Shown one piece after another: positions 35,926 through 44,682 of a stretch of DNA of 64,000 nucleotides. Location: assembly GCF_963920925.1 (NCBI RefSeq), contig NZ_CAWUDI010000008.1, forward strand, positions 124,001-188,000, in the 5' to 3' direction. Under the pieces are notes generated by a model that was not told the origin of the DNA, did no database searches, and saw nothing but the letters and a program-made list of their open reading frames with translations. Both the position numbers and the translations under genes were made by a program. Source of the DNA: Rivularia sp963920925 (GTDB lineage: Bacteria > Cyanobacteriota > Cyanobacteriia > Cyanobacteriales > Nostocaceae). The first letter of the stretch is position 1; each line of letters starts with the position of its first letter.

Positions 35926-37533
35926 CTACTCAGCAATTTTAACCAAACTAGCAACATTTGAATCTGCTAAAGTTGGTGCGGAAATAACTTTAGAATACAA
36001 ACTCGATGGTTGTTTGGATGCAATTACTGGTAGGGCTTCACGTGCATGAACTGCTAATTGTTGCGTCTTCACATCATAAGTTTGTGTTGCCAATTTCGGA
36101 TACAAACCGATACCGATGATTGGAAGTAATAAACAAGCGGCAATGAAAAGTTCGCGGGGTTTTACATCGGTTACTATTGATTCCATTTGTAATTCTTCAT
36201 TCTGCTTGCCGTAAAATACCTGTTTCAACAAAGAGAGCAAATAAATCGGAGTCAAAATTACGCCTACGGCACTTAACAATACAACTACAACTTTAAAGCT
36301 GGAGCTATATACGTCGCTGCTAGACATACCGAGGAATACCATTAATTCGCCAACAAAACCGCTCATTCCTGGTAGCGCTAAGGAAGCCATTGCACCAGCG
36401 GTATACAAAGCAAAGGTTTTGGGCATTACTTTCGCCATACCACCCATTTTATCCATCGCTAAGGTGTGGCTGCGTTCGTAAGTTACGCCGGAAAGGAAGA
36501 ATAATGCTGCTGCAATCAAACCGTGGGAAATCATTTGTAACATGGCACCGCTCATCCCAATTTCGGTGTAGGAACCGATTCCGATTAACACGATACCCAT
36601 GTGAGCAATTGAAGAATAAGCCAAACGACGCTTCAAGTTGCTTTGTGCGAAGGCACAGCAAGCACCGTAAATAATGTTAACTACACCCAAAATTATTAAT
36701 ACGGGAGCAAAAACAACGTGAGCGTTGGGCAGCATTTCCATGTTGATGCGGATTAATGCATAACCACCCATCTTTAACAATACGCCAGCCAAAATCATTG
36801 AACCTGGTGCAGAAGCTTCACCGTGAGCATCCGGCAACCAAGTGTGAAGAGGGAAAATTGGCAGTTTTACGCCGAAGGCAATCAAGAAACCTGCATAAGC
36901 AAGCATTTCAAGAGTTTTGGGATATTGCTTCATTCCCAAAGCTGTCATATCGAAAGTTACGGTATCGCCAGAGAATGCCATTGCAAACGCTGCTACCAAA
37001 ATAAATATAGATGCTGCCGCTGTATAAATAATAAATTTAGTTGCCGCATAGCGACGTTTTGGTCCTCCCCAGATGGAAATTAGCAGGTATACGGGAACCA
37101 ACTCAATTTCCCACATCAAGAAGAACATTAATAAATCTTGAGCGACGAATACGCCAACCTGAGCGGCGTACATCACCATCATCAAACTATAAAATAAACG
37201 TGGCTTATTTGTGACTCTCCAAGCCGCAAAAATCGCCAAAGTATTAATTAAGCCTGTTAATAAAATTAAGGGCATTGACAAACCGTCAACTGCCACAGAC
37301 CAATTTAAACCTAACTGCGGTACCCAAGCATATTTTTCAACAAATTGCAATGATGCATTCTGAAAATCATAATTTTGCCAAAAGGCACAAATCATTAATG
37401 TAAAGTCGGCGATCGCCACTCCCAAAGCAAACCAACGAACGGTTTTACCATCTTTATCAGGAAGTACGGGAATCGCTAGTGCTGCCAAAGCGGGCAACAA
37501 GATTATAGAAGTTAGCCAAGGAAATTCGCTCAT
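35926..37533 (-). CDS. ndhD: NAD(P)H-quinone oxidoreductase chain 4 (NdhD1-type)
   Basis: 535 aa from the ATG at 37533 (MSEFPWLTSIILLPALAALA). A polytopic antiporter-like subunit of NDH-1 in the thylakoid membrane. The proton-channel blocks are clear: MFFLMWEIELVPVYLLISIW with the key glutamate, RRYAATKFIIYTAAAS, KLPIFPLHTWLPDAHGEAS, and QSNLKRRLAYSSIAHMGIVL. It closely resembles NdhD1 of the NDH-1L respiratory/cyclic complex; the usual partner ndhF1 is not in the window. Its nearest upstream gene is separated by 370 bp and a terminator, so it has its own promoter. Confidence 0.96.
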   Translation of the reverse strand: MSEFPWLTSIILLPALAALAIPVLPDKDGKTVRWFALGVAIADFTLMICAFWQNYDFQNASLQFVEKYAWVPQLGLNWSVAVDGLSMPLILLTGLINTLAIFAAWRVTNKPRLFYSLMMVMYAAQVGVFVAQDLLMFFLMWEIELVPVYLLISIWGGPKRRYAATKFIIYTAAASIFILVAAFAMAFSGDTVTFDMTALGMKQYPKTLEMLAYAGFLIAFGVKLPIFPLHTWLPDAHGEASAPGSMILAGVLLKMGGYALIRINMEMLPNAHVVFAPVLIILGVVNIIYGACCAFAQSNLKRRLAYSSIAHMGIVLIGIGSYTEIGMSGAMLQMISHGLIAAALFFLSGVTYERSHTLAMDKMGGMAKVMPKTFALYTAGAMASLALPGMSGFVGELMVFLGMSSSDVYSSSFKVVVVLLSAVGVILTPIYLLSLLKQVFYGKQNEELQMESIVTDVKPRELFIAACLLLPIIGIGLYPKLATQTYDVKTQQLAVHAREALPVIASKQPSSLYSKVISAPTLADSNVASLVKIAE

Positions 37534-37702
37534 TACTGACAATCGCTTTACAATTTCTCTTAATGTTTACATTATATTAAGCAATTTATAGTTTTGTAAA
37601 CAGAATTTACCCCTATAAAATGAAAATTTAGACCTTTTTTAGTAATAAATACTCAAAAAAAACGGTGTTTTTGATCCAAATCATAAATAATTGTTAATAA
37701 AA

Positions 37703-37729
37703 CAAAAAACGGCGACTACAGCCACCGTT
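37703..37729 (-). terminator. terminator after the thrB / coiled-coil operon
   Basis: On the minus strand AACGGTGGC, loop TGTA, GTCGCCGTT then TTTT: a 9-bp stem with two G-U pairs. It separates the thrB operon from ndhD. The rest of 37534-37902 holds nothing recognised. Confidence 0.7.
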
Positions 37730-37902
37730 GCAATTTGTAACATAAACTCTGTCTTGTAGGAGTTGAAAATTAGTAAAGTTTTTCAATAACTAACCAAAAA
37801 TATAGAAATGTATGCTTGAAGCGAAAAGCAATTTCTATAAATAAAGAAAATTTGGAAGCCAACGTATTCTAAACTGTTCCTTCCCCATTCCCTACTTCCT
37901 AA

Positions 37903-38421
37903 TCAAACAATCCGGTTAACAATCGTCCAAACTTCTCCATCAGAACGAACGTAAGGAACGGAGATAGTTTTAAAGCCTGTAATAAACGGTTTGTAATATA
38001 CCTGCCAATAAAGCGGAGTTAGATTGTCGGCACAATTTTTGAGACTATTGACTTCTGTAGCAAGTTCTGATGCTAGCTGATTTATTCGTTCTGCATGAGC
38101 TTTAGCTTTGGTTTTAGCTTCTTCCAATTGTTCTATCTGCTCGGAAAGACGGGTTATATATCCCGAACGAGATTTTTTTATGATTGTTTCTTTTTCTGCT
38201 AATTGAAATTCTAAAGCTGCGATCGCCTCATCTATACCTTTAAGCTCGGCAAACAGTTGAGGATTTTCTCTTGCTTGACGACGATAAGCTTCTGCTATTG
38301 CTTGGGGTGAATTATCATTATCTTCAGAAGGCGTAATATTCACGGCAAGAGAAGCACCTTCTCGGCGCAGTTGATCGATTTGAGAACGAATCACCTCAAT
38401 TTCTGCCCGAACATCTTGCAT
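37903..38421 (-). CDS. hypothetical 172-aa coiled-coil protein
   Basis: Long helical region (about 1-130) with heptad character (IEVIRSQIDQLRREG, RLSEQIEQLEEAKTKAKAHA), then a beta-like tail (VYYKPFITGFKTISVPYVRS). No family was recognised beyond a probable cyanobacterial protein. It starts 9 bp after the thrB stop, so it is very likely co-transcribed; no functional link to threonine synthesis is visible. Confidence 0.75.
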   Translation of the reverse strand: MQDVRAEIEVIRSQIDQLRREGASLAVNITPSEDNDNSPQAIAEAYRRQARENPQLFAELKGIDEAIAALEFQLAEKETIIKKSRSGYITRLSEQIEQLEEAKTKAKAHAERINQLASELATEVNSLKNCADNLTPLYWQVYYKPFITGFKTISVPYVRSDGEVWTIVNRIV

Positions 38422-38430
38422 AATTGCTTT

Positions 38431-39363
38431 TTATCCTTGAACGACGCTTCTTGCTCCTTGATTATCAATTTGGAGCGTTTGTACTTGTGCTTTAATTCCT
38501 TGATTTTCCCATTCGTGAGCCATAGCTGCCGCTACAGCTTGAGAATTAGCGGTATTAGTTAATGCAAGTAATGTTGGTCCCGCACCGCTGATAACCATGC
38601 CGTAAGCACCAACTGATAAGGCTGCGGCGTTTATTGCATCGTAATTATTAATCAGGGTTTTTCGGTAGGGCTGATGTAACTTATCCTGCAAAGCAGCCCG
38701 CAACCAATTTTGATTACCAGTTTCCAATCCCCGCAATAGCAACCCCAGGTGTGCCGTGTTGAAAATCGCATCTCCACGGCTTACTTGAGTTGGTAATACT
38801 TGCCGCGCTTCGCTAGTTGAAAGTTCAAAATCTGGAATTGCTAGTACTGGTACGACATCACTACACCAGGGAATATCACAAATTTCCCATCCCGTATCGC
38901 TTGTGGCAGCTAAACGACATCCACCTAAAAGCGCCGGAACCACGTTATCCGGGTGTCCTTCCATTATGATGGCTAATTCCATTACCTGCGTTGGTGTTAA
39001 AACTTCACCTGCCAATACATTCGCGCCGATTAATCCACCAACAATAGCTGTGGCGGAACTACCCAAACCCCGCGCTAGTGGAACCCCTAATTTAATCTCA
39101 ATTTTTACTGGGGGTGGTGTTTGTTCTATATGTTGAAAAAATTTTACAAATGCTTGATATACAAGATTGCTTTCATCGGTTGCTACTTTTGCTGATTCGC
39201 TTCCGGTAACTGTAATAACTAGCTTTTTGTTTGGATTAACTTCTTCTCGAATAAACTTCAATTCATTATAAAGCGTTAAAGCTGCACCAATACAGTCAAA
39301 CCCAGGGCCTAAATTCGCAGTTGTTGCGGGAACAGTTACGCAGACAGAAGAAACAACAGACAT
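38431..39363 (-). CDS. thrB: homoserine kinase
   Basis: 310 aa from the ATG at 39363. A GHMP kinase with VTVPATTANLGPGFDCIG, the ATP loop GVPLARGLGSSATAIVGG and the C-terminal GAYGMVISGAGPTLLAL. It phosphorylates homoserine on the way to threonine. Length and motifs are normal. The sequence changes from native AT-rich to foreign GC-rich about 470 bp upstream of its start. Confidence 0.95.
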   Translation of the reverse strand: MSVVSSVCVTVPATTANLGPGFDCIGAALTLYNELKFIREEVNPNKKLVITVTGSESAKVATDESNLVYQAFVKFFQHIEQTPPPVKIEIKLGVPLARGLGSSATAIVGGLIGANVLAGEVLTPTQVMELAIIMEGHPDNVVPALLGGCRLAATSDTGWEICDIPWCSDVVPVLAIPDFELSTSEARQVLPTQVSRGDAIFNTAHLGLLLRGLETGNQNWLRAALQDKLHQPYRKTLINNYDAINAAALSVGAYGMVISGAGPTLLALTNTANSQAVAAAMAHEWENQGIKAQVQTLQIDNQGARSVVQG

Positions 39364-39703
39364 CAAATAAATTTAACTAAATAAAAAATTTCAGCATTAA
39401 TTAATCAGCATCTCATATAAATCAGGACTTACACAAAAAATCTCAGAAGCATATTGACTGCTTTGTTGCGGGAGGATGTTTACCGTCATAATTATTTATC
39501 AAACTCGGAGCCATTAACCAATACCTTTGCCAATTTACGAGGGTTCAACGGCAGTAGAAACTTTATTCTTGTTTGTTTTTTGTCGTCCACGTCGTAGAAG
39601 TTCAGCGCCTCAACCTTAGCGACCAAAATTTCTCTAGTTTTATACATTGGCTTGCTGCGGTGCGGCAAAAGTAACTATTGTGCAGCATCCCCTTGTCAAA
39701 ATA
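39364..39703. other. junction between native DNA and the GC-rich block
   Basis: No gene. It includes half of the TAGGACTTACGCAA-type MITE end (AGGACTTACACAA at about 39424), without a partner, and degenerate sequence between. Confidence 0.45.
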
Positions 39704-39736
39704 TGTCACTTAGTGCCATAATGACATTTAGTGACA
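39704..39736. promoter_or_regulatory. tandem palindromic operator upstream of the TetR gene
   Basis: Two 15-bp imperfect palindromes, TGTCACTTAGTGCCA and TGACATTTAGTGACA, 3 bp apart, which together form one larger dyad (TGTCACT...AGTGACA at the outer ends). About 100 bp ahead of the TetR start. This is the size and symmetry of TetR-family operators bound by two dimers; autoregulation is the likely use. Confidence 0.65.
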
Positions 39737-39834
39737 AAAAAATAGAACCTGATGCCAATCAATGGAAAAAATGCTCACTGTGTGGAGTATCACCGTAACT
39801 GGTATAACAACAAGCAATCAAGAGTTAGGAAAGG

Positions 39835-40452
39835 ATGGGTGAGCAGCGGCGCGAGCGGATGCGTTTGGAAATCTCCCGTGAAGCAGCGCGCTTGTTCTGG
39901 GAGCAAGGTGTCACTGCTACAACCGGCGAGCAGATTGCAGATGCAGTAGGCATTTCAGTACGTACCCTCTGGCGGTACTTCCGCAACAAGGAGAGCTGTG
40001 TCGAGCCGGTCTTAGCGCAGGATGCAGAGGAGTGTGTGGCGGTGTTGCGCCGTTGGCCTCGGGAGGTTTCCCTCGAAGATCACCTCGTCGAGTGGGCGAC
40101 GAATCGCTCCAAAGATCCCGATCAGCAGTCCTACGACGATGCCGTGATCAAGATGACCGTGCTAGCTGAAAAAGAGCCGGATCTGCGGACGGCCTGGCTA
40201 ATGGCTCACGATCAAATAGAGCGCGATCTGGTCGAGATCATCGCGGATCGTTTGCGCCGCCCGGCTGATGATATCCAGGTGCGTCTGCACGCGGCGGCTG
40301 CCACCGCAGTCTTGCGCGTTATTAGTGAAGATGTCAGTGCCGCCCTTATGGCGGGAGCCGATCGCGCCTCTATCGGCAACCCGCTCAAGCACATGGCTCA
40401 CGCCGTGCGCGTAGCCACTGGTGGAGCCGTCGGCAACCCGGTCGATCCCTGA
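39835..40452 (+). CDS. TetR/AcrR-family regulator
   Basis: 205 aa. N-terminal HTH at about residues 28-52 (TGEQIADAVGISVRTLWRYF) after a typical first helix (ISREAARLFWEQGV). The ligand domain is divergent. Codon use is GC-rich at third positions, unlike the genes on either side of the block, and the style is actinobacterial. It lies directly before two CPBP protease genes and behind a tandem palindrome, so it probably represses itself and them. Confidence 0.9.
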   Translation: MGEQRRERMRLEISREAARLFWEQGVTATTGEQIADAVGISVRTLWRYFRNKESCVEPVLAQDAEECVAVLRRWPREVSLEDHLVEWATNRSKDPDQQSYDDAVIKMTVLAEKEPDLRTAWLMAHDQIERDLVEIIADRLRRPADDIQVRLHAAAATAVLRVISEDVSAALMAGADRASIGNPLKHMAHAVRVATGGAVGNPVDP

Positions 40453-40508
40453 AGCCATTGGCAACCGCAGCCAAGCACCACATACACACACTAATGGAGG
40501 AAACGAAG

Positions 40509-41471
40509 ATGGAGATGCAAGGCACCGAAAGAACGCCGGGAAAAACGATTGAAAAAGCGACTTACGTAGAGGCCGCCCGGCGAGGTAAGCATCGGAGGTG
40601 GCGGTACCTGCTGGGACTGGTGGTCATCCTCTTTGCGTGGCTGGTGGTCGGGACTGGTGCCAGCGTACTCGTCGCGTTCGCGCTCAGCGGCCAGCCGGAT
40701 TACTCCGTGCTTGGTCCTTTCGGGAAGTTCTTGTTTGTTATGGTGGGTTTCCCGTTCTTCCTCGCGGGGGTTCTCATCGCCGTTACCCGTATCCACCGCC
40801 GCTACCCCCGGACGCTGGTGACGGCGCGGGAGCGGATCGATTGGCGTCGCGTCGGTCAGGGGTTTGTGGCGTGGTCCGTTCCAGCGTGTCTGATAGGCGC
40901 GCTGGGACAGTACCTCTTCTACCCCGACACCTTTACCTTCAACTTCGACTTGGCGACGTTCGCGCTCTTCGTGCCACTGGCACTGGTCTTCACTGCGATC
41001 CAGACGACCACGGAGGAGCTTTTCTTTCGCGGATACATCGTGCAGGGCGCGAGCATGATCTGGGCCAACCGCGTCTTTCTGGCGATCGTGGCGGCCGTGA
41101 TCTTCACCCTGCCGCACCTCTTAAACCCAGAGGCGATCGCAGGCGGCTGGCTCACGGTCTTTTCCAACTACTTCCTCGCTACAGGTCTGTTGTGGACCGT
41201 GGTCTCGTTGATTGACGGAACCACTGAACTCGCCATCGGCGCACACTTCGCGAACAACATCATTGGCATACTCCTGTTCAACATAGCCGGAAGCGCCGTG
41301 ACCACACCGGCTCTGTTCACAATCAGCGAGTTCCACGCGACCTACGTGGCGCTATCGGTGCTGGTTGCAATACCCGTGTTTCTGGCGATCGCCTACGGAG
41401 TATTCAAGCGTAAAGCCCCAACCCATTTCCCAGAGCCACCGCAGGTCGTCAGTGATTTTGAAAGTTCGTAA
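40509..41471 (+). CDS. CPBP-family intramembrane glutamic protease, first of three
   Basis: 320 aa from the ATG at 40509, chosen for the GGAGG 8 bp ahead. About eight membrane helices. The Abi/CAAX signature is present: TTEELFFRG (EE-x3-R), FTLPHLL (motif 2 His) and HFANNIIG (motif 3). Members cleave prenylated or other membrane proteins; some serve as bacteriocin self-immunity proteins. GC-rich like the TetR gene 56 bp upstream. Substrate unknown. Confidence 0.88.
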   Translation: MEMQGTERTPGKTIEKATYVEAARRGKHRRWRYLLGLVVILFAWLVVGTGASVLVAFALSGQPDYSVLGPFGKFLFVMVGFPFFLAGVLIAVTRIHRRYPRTLVTARERIDWRRVGQGFVAWSVPACLIGALGQYLFYPDTFTFNFDLATFALFVPLALVFTAIQTTTEELFFRGYIVQGASMIWANRVFLAIVAAVIFTLPHLLNPEAIAGGWLTVFSNYFLATGLLWTVVSLIDGTTELAIGAHFANNIIGILLFNIAGSAVTTPALFTISEFHATYVALSVLVAIPVFLAIAYGVFKRKAPTHFPEPPQVVSDFESS

Positions 41472-41505
41472 AACCACAAGCAAATGCACTAAAGGATTGA
41501 TCATC

Positions 41506-42246
41506 ATGTCTAAATTCTCTTCTAACCACCCGCAGGAATCAGAAGATACCGCCGAGTTCTCTAGTCGGCCTGCACACAACCGGCTCACACGTCCGACTTT
41601 GCCCGAGGCCATTGTTGGTCTTGTCGTCCTTGGCGTAGTCACGTTCGGCGGCGGCTCACAACTTTCGCGGCTCGGACTCGATCCTGTGGTCTATGGACTG
41701 GTTCTCACCGCGCTGTCTGGTGTCGCTGGCATCGCCGGGTTTGCAGCCGCTGTGCTGCTACGCATCCGTTCCCTCAGCGCCTTCGGCGTGCGTCCGGTCT
41801 CTCGGCGGTGGCTATTCATTGGGGCCGGAGCAGGACTAGTTGCCTTCGTGGTCAAGAGTCTGGCGGTCTTGGCCTACATCGAGATCACCGGAAATAGCGT
41901 CCCCTATCAGACCATGTACGCCGAAGGTGGCAGTGGCGGGGTGCTGTCCTTGATCCTGGCGACGCTGTTTATCAGTTTTCTCACACCCCTTGGCGAGGAG
42001 TTACTCTTCCGGGGTGTCATCACCACCGTCCTGCTCCGCCACGGTCGTCCGGTTATCGCGGTCGTGGGCAGCGCCTTGACCTTCGCGATCGCTCACGGCA
42101 TCACCGTCTTCCCCGCAGCCTTGCTCGTGGGTCTGATCACCGCCGAAATCTACCGCCGCAGCGGCTCGGTCTGGCCCGCTGTCGTCGTCCACATTGTTTA
42201 CAACCTGCCCCAACTCCCGTTAATGGTAGCTGCTGGCATAGGCTGA
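41506..42246 (+). CDS. CPBP-family intramembrane protease, second of three
   Basis: 246 aa from the ATG at 41506. After a polar N-terminus come several membrane helices and the motifs LGEELLFRGVI, FAIAHGIT and HIVYNLPQ. GC-rich. It is not a close copy of its neighbour, so the pair did not arise by recent duplication. Separated by 34 bp from the first CPBP gene: same operon. Confidence 0.88.
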   Translation: MSKFSSNHPQESEDTAEFSSRPAHNRLTRPTLPEAIVGLVVLGVVTFGGGSQLSRLGLDPVVYGLVLTALSGVAGIAGFAAAVLLRIRSLSAFGVRPVSRRWLFIGAGAGLVAFVVKSLAVLAYIEITGNSVPYQTMYAEGGSGGVLSLILATLFISFLTPLGEELLFRGVITTVLLRHGRPVIAVVGSALTFAIAHGITVFPAALLVGLITAEIYRRSGSVWPAVVVHIVYNLPQLPLMVAAGIG

Positions 42247-42274
42247 TATGACGAATCATTTGGAGATTAAACCA

Positions 42275-43066
42275 ATGGCAACTCTGAAACAATTCGCGAT
42301 TTTATTTGTATTGGGCAGTGTGGGAATTGCGATGGTTACGATTACGTCGGCTCCATTAGTTGAGCAACAGTTGGCGAAACTGTCTCCAGAAACACTGGAA
42401 AAAGTGTCTCCACTGTGGATTTTAATGCTTCTACAAGGACTACAGCTTACAGTTCTACTGGCAATCAGCATTCTGATTGGAATTGGTTGTGCCTATCGCG
42501 TTGGATTACGCTCACATTTGATTGATCATTGGGTGTTTCACATCGCTAAGTCTCCATCTTTTGCCGTTGAGATGAAGTGGAGTTTGGGTGTAGGTGCAGC
42601 AACGGCGATCATTCTCTTGTTGCTCGATCGGTTGATGCAACCTGTCCTACCTGAAGCGCTACGGGCAGCCAATAATACAGAGCCAAGTTGGTTGAATTTG
42701 CTCACAGCAATGTTCTATGGCGGCATCACTGAGGAAATTTTGATGCGCTGGGGTTTAATGTCGCTGCTGGTTTGGATCGCGTGGAAAGGGCTAAAACAAG
42801 GCGTTACGTTGCCAAGTCAAGGGATTTACCAGGGTGCGATCGTTCTAGCCGCGCTGGTATTTGGACTACTACACCTGCCAGCAACTGCCGCGATTGTTCC
42901 CCTCACTCCAGTTGTGATTATTCGGGCGTTGTTACTGAATGGGATTGGGGGGATTGCGTTTGGTTGGCTCTTTTGGCAATACTCGCTTGAGACTGCGATG
43001 TTATCCCATGTCAGCGTTCATGCCTTTTCCTTTGCTCTTAGACTTTTGCTGGCAAGGTTAGCTTAA
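42275..43066 (+). CDS. CPBP-family intramembrane protease, third of three
   Basis: 263 aa from the ATG at 42275, preferred for the GGAG 9 bp ahead; an in-frame ATG at 42248 is the alternative. Motifs: ITEEILMRWGLMS, FGLLHLPAT and HVSVHAFSF. Its base composition drops to near the native level, and the sequence is more cyanobacterial than the two before it. So a foreign TetR-CPBP-CPBP block seems to have joined a resident CPBP gene, or several transfers are stacked. Confidence 0.85.
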   Translation: MATLKQFAILFVLGSVGIAMVTITSAPLVEQQLAKLSPETLEKVSPLWILMLLQGLQLTVLLAISILIGIGCAYRVGLRSHLIDHWVFHIAKSPSFAVEMKWSLGVGAATAIILLLLDRLMQPVLPEALRAANNTEPSWLNLLTAMFYGGITEEILMRWGLMSLLVWIAWKGLKQGVTLPSQGIYQGAIVLAALVFGLLHLPATAAIVPLTPVVIIRALLLNGIGGIAFGWLFWQYSLETAMLSHVSVHAFSFALRLLLARLA

Positions 43067-43140
43067 GTTTTGGAATAGTTCTCGTAGGGCTAGCACTGCC
43101 CACAAAGCTTTACCGTGAAAGGTTTTACAAAGAAAGGTTT

Positions 43141-43232
43141 TAGGAGTTACGCAATCTGTCAGAAAATCAAGGTTTTGGGATTGCTTCCTTACGTCGCAAT
43201 GACGGAAATACGTAGTTAGTGCGTAAGTCCTA
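43141..43232. mobile_element. 92-bp MITE, same family as 23634
   Basis: Ends TAGGAGTTACGCA and TGCGTAAGTCCTA (13 bp, one mismatch), flanked by direct GGTTT (43136-43140 and 43233-43237). No coding capacity. Confidence 0.85.
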
Positions 43233-43306
43233 GGTTTTAAAGATGGTGGGCAATGCCTACTACTTGAATTGATGCTCAACTCTACAGTTTTAAGGTGGTA
43301 AATAAC

Positions 43307-43594
43307 ATGATTAAGTACAAAGATTTTGCGCCTCGGATTACTGAACGGGGACCTTTCGGTGGCCCTTCCGATTACGAATCCTTCTCTGAGGTTGTGAGTG
43401 CTGTAAATCAGTGGATTGAAAATACAACGATACAGGTGATCAATGTTGAAACTGTTGTTTTACCCGATCGGATTAAAGGCATGGGTGATGGTGACTACGG
43501 AGTGACGACCAGTAATGCTTTCTACCCAGTGATGATCAGTCAGGGTCTTGCAATCAATTACTTTCAATGTGTACGTGTCTGGTACAGAGAATAA
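43307..43594 (+). CDS. hypothetical 95-aa protein with a degenerate second copy
   Basis: From the ATG at 43307 (MIKYKDFAPRITERGPFGGP), with GGTGG about 11 bp ahead. Blocks SFSEVVSAVNQWIENTTIQV and AFYPVMISQGLAINYFQCVR. No family recognised; no membrane segment. A broken copy with its leader lies at 47073. Upstream ATG-like starts are not conserved in the copy. Confidence 0.7.
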   Translation: MIKYKDFAPRITERGPFGGPSDYESFSEVVSAVNQWIENTTIQVINVETVVLPDRIKGMGDGDYGVTTSNAFYPVMISQGLAINYFQCVRVWYRE

Positions 43595-43616
43595 GCTTTA
43601 TCGAAAAGAGAAAAAA

Positions 43617-43994
43617 ATGAAACGATTTACCTTGTTTACTTTCCTATATCTCGCGCTGGGAGTTTGTCTGAGTGCGATCGCGCTTGGATACCCCAACCTG
43701 GCTTCGAGACTTCAAACAAGCTTGTTTAGCAGTGCAGGAATGTCCTACATCGCTTGTATCCTCAGCACCTTCCCATTTTGGCGTGAGACGGCAATCCGCT
43801 TCTATCGCAGACGGAATTCACTGGTCATCGTACCCTGGTTGGTGATTGGATTCATTATTATTTGGACGATCTGGGAGCTTCAGAGTCAGAACTGGACGAT
43901 GGCAGCCATTTTACAAGCGCTTTCGTGGATATTAATTGTCTTGCTGCAAGCAGAACTCATTGTGATTACGTGGCAAGTGAATTCTGAACGTTAA
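43617..43994 (+). CDS. hypothetical membrane protein, 125 aa
   Basis: From the ATG at 43617. About four hydrophobic segments (LFTFLYLALGVCLSAIALGY; YIACILSTFPFW; LVIVPWLVIGFIIIWTIW; ALSWILIVLLQAELIVITW). No family recognised. It follows the previous gene by 22 bp and may be co-transcribed. Confidence 0.65.
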   Translation: MKRFTLFTFLYLALGVCLSAIALGYPNLASRLQTSLFSSAGMSYIACILSTFPFWRETAIRFYRRRNSLVIVPWLVIGFIIIWTIWELQSQNWTMAAILQALSWILIVLLQAELIVITWQVNSER

Positions 43995-44177
43995 TATTTC
44001 AATCGGACGATGCCGAAACGAACTCGTTCTTCACCATAAGAATCTGGAAGAAATCAAGCATTAGAACTTAGTACACTCCAGATCAACACGAGATTAATGC
44101 TGAGGGAAGCAGAGGATTTCAGCCTCATGCCTTTCAAAGGCCAATACATTAGAACTTTTCAACACAGAGGGATGAAT

Positions 44178-44630
44178 ATGAAAACTTGGATTTTGATGCT
44201 GCTAATTTTAGCAAGCGTGAGCTTGTTCGGGTGCGACGATAGCAAATCGAAAGAGCGATTGAATAGCACGATGAACAGTTGGATTGGTCGGGATATCAAT
44301 GAGTTTGTTCGCAAATATGGTACACCCACGACGACACTCACGTTACCCAATGGGAACACAATCTATTCTTACAGAACGGATCGAGAACGGGCGTTTAAGC
44401 AGCCAATCCATGTGAATGAGTCTGAGAACCGTCGAGGCGATAAAACTACGCTGATTACCGGAGGCAACACGATTGTTGATCGCGATTTCTGTGAGATCAA
44501 TGTCGAGTTCGATCGCTCCAGCGAGATTCAATCCTGGCGCTATGACGGCGATTCTGCCAAACTTTGTAACATTAAAAGCCTGCCGAAAACGCTCCAGAAG
44601 CAATTACAAAAGGACGGCATTCTTCCCTAG
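44178..44630 (+). CDS. small lipoprotein of unknown function
   Basis: 150 aa from the ATG at 44178 (or 44172). Signal peptide MKTWILMLLILASVSLFGC with a lipobox ending in Cys19, so lipid-anchored. The mature part (WIGRDINEFVRKYGTPTTTL) looks like the small SmpA/OmlA-like or 'WIG..' outer-membrane lipoprotein class. Assignment is tentative. It precedes the prolyl oligopeptidase by 52 bp. Confidence 0.6.
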   Translation: MKTWILMLLILASVSLFGCDDSKSKERLNSTMNSWIGRDINEFVRKYGTPTTTLTLPNGNTIYSYRTDRERAFKQPIHVNESENRRGDKTTLITGGNTIVDRDFCEINVEFDRSSEIQSWRYDGDSAKLCNIKSLPKTLQKQLQKDGILP

Positions 44631-44682
44631 AAGCTGCCACAAAAATGTAGTCAAACCATTTCAGACGACAAAGGAGAAAGCA

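Noticed and set aside
40491..41117. 208-aa reverse-strand frame over the first CPBP gene
   Set aside because: A shadow frame of GC-rich DNA; Arg/His/Glu-rich with no domain, while the forward CPBP frame has all family motifs.
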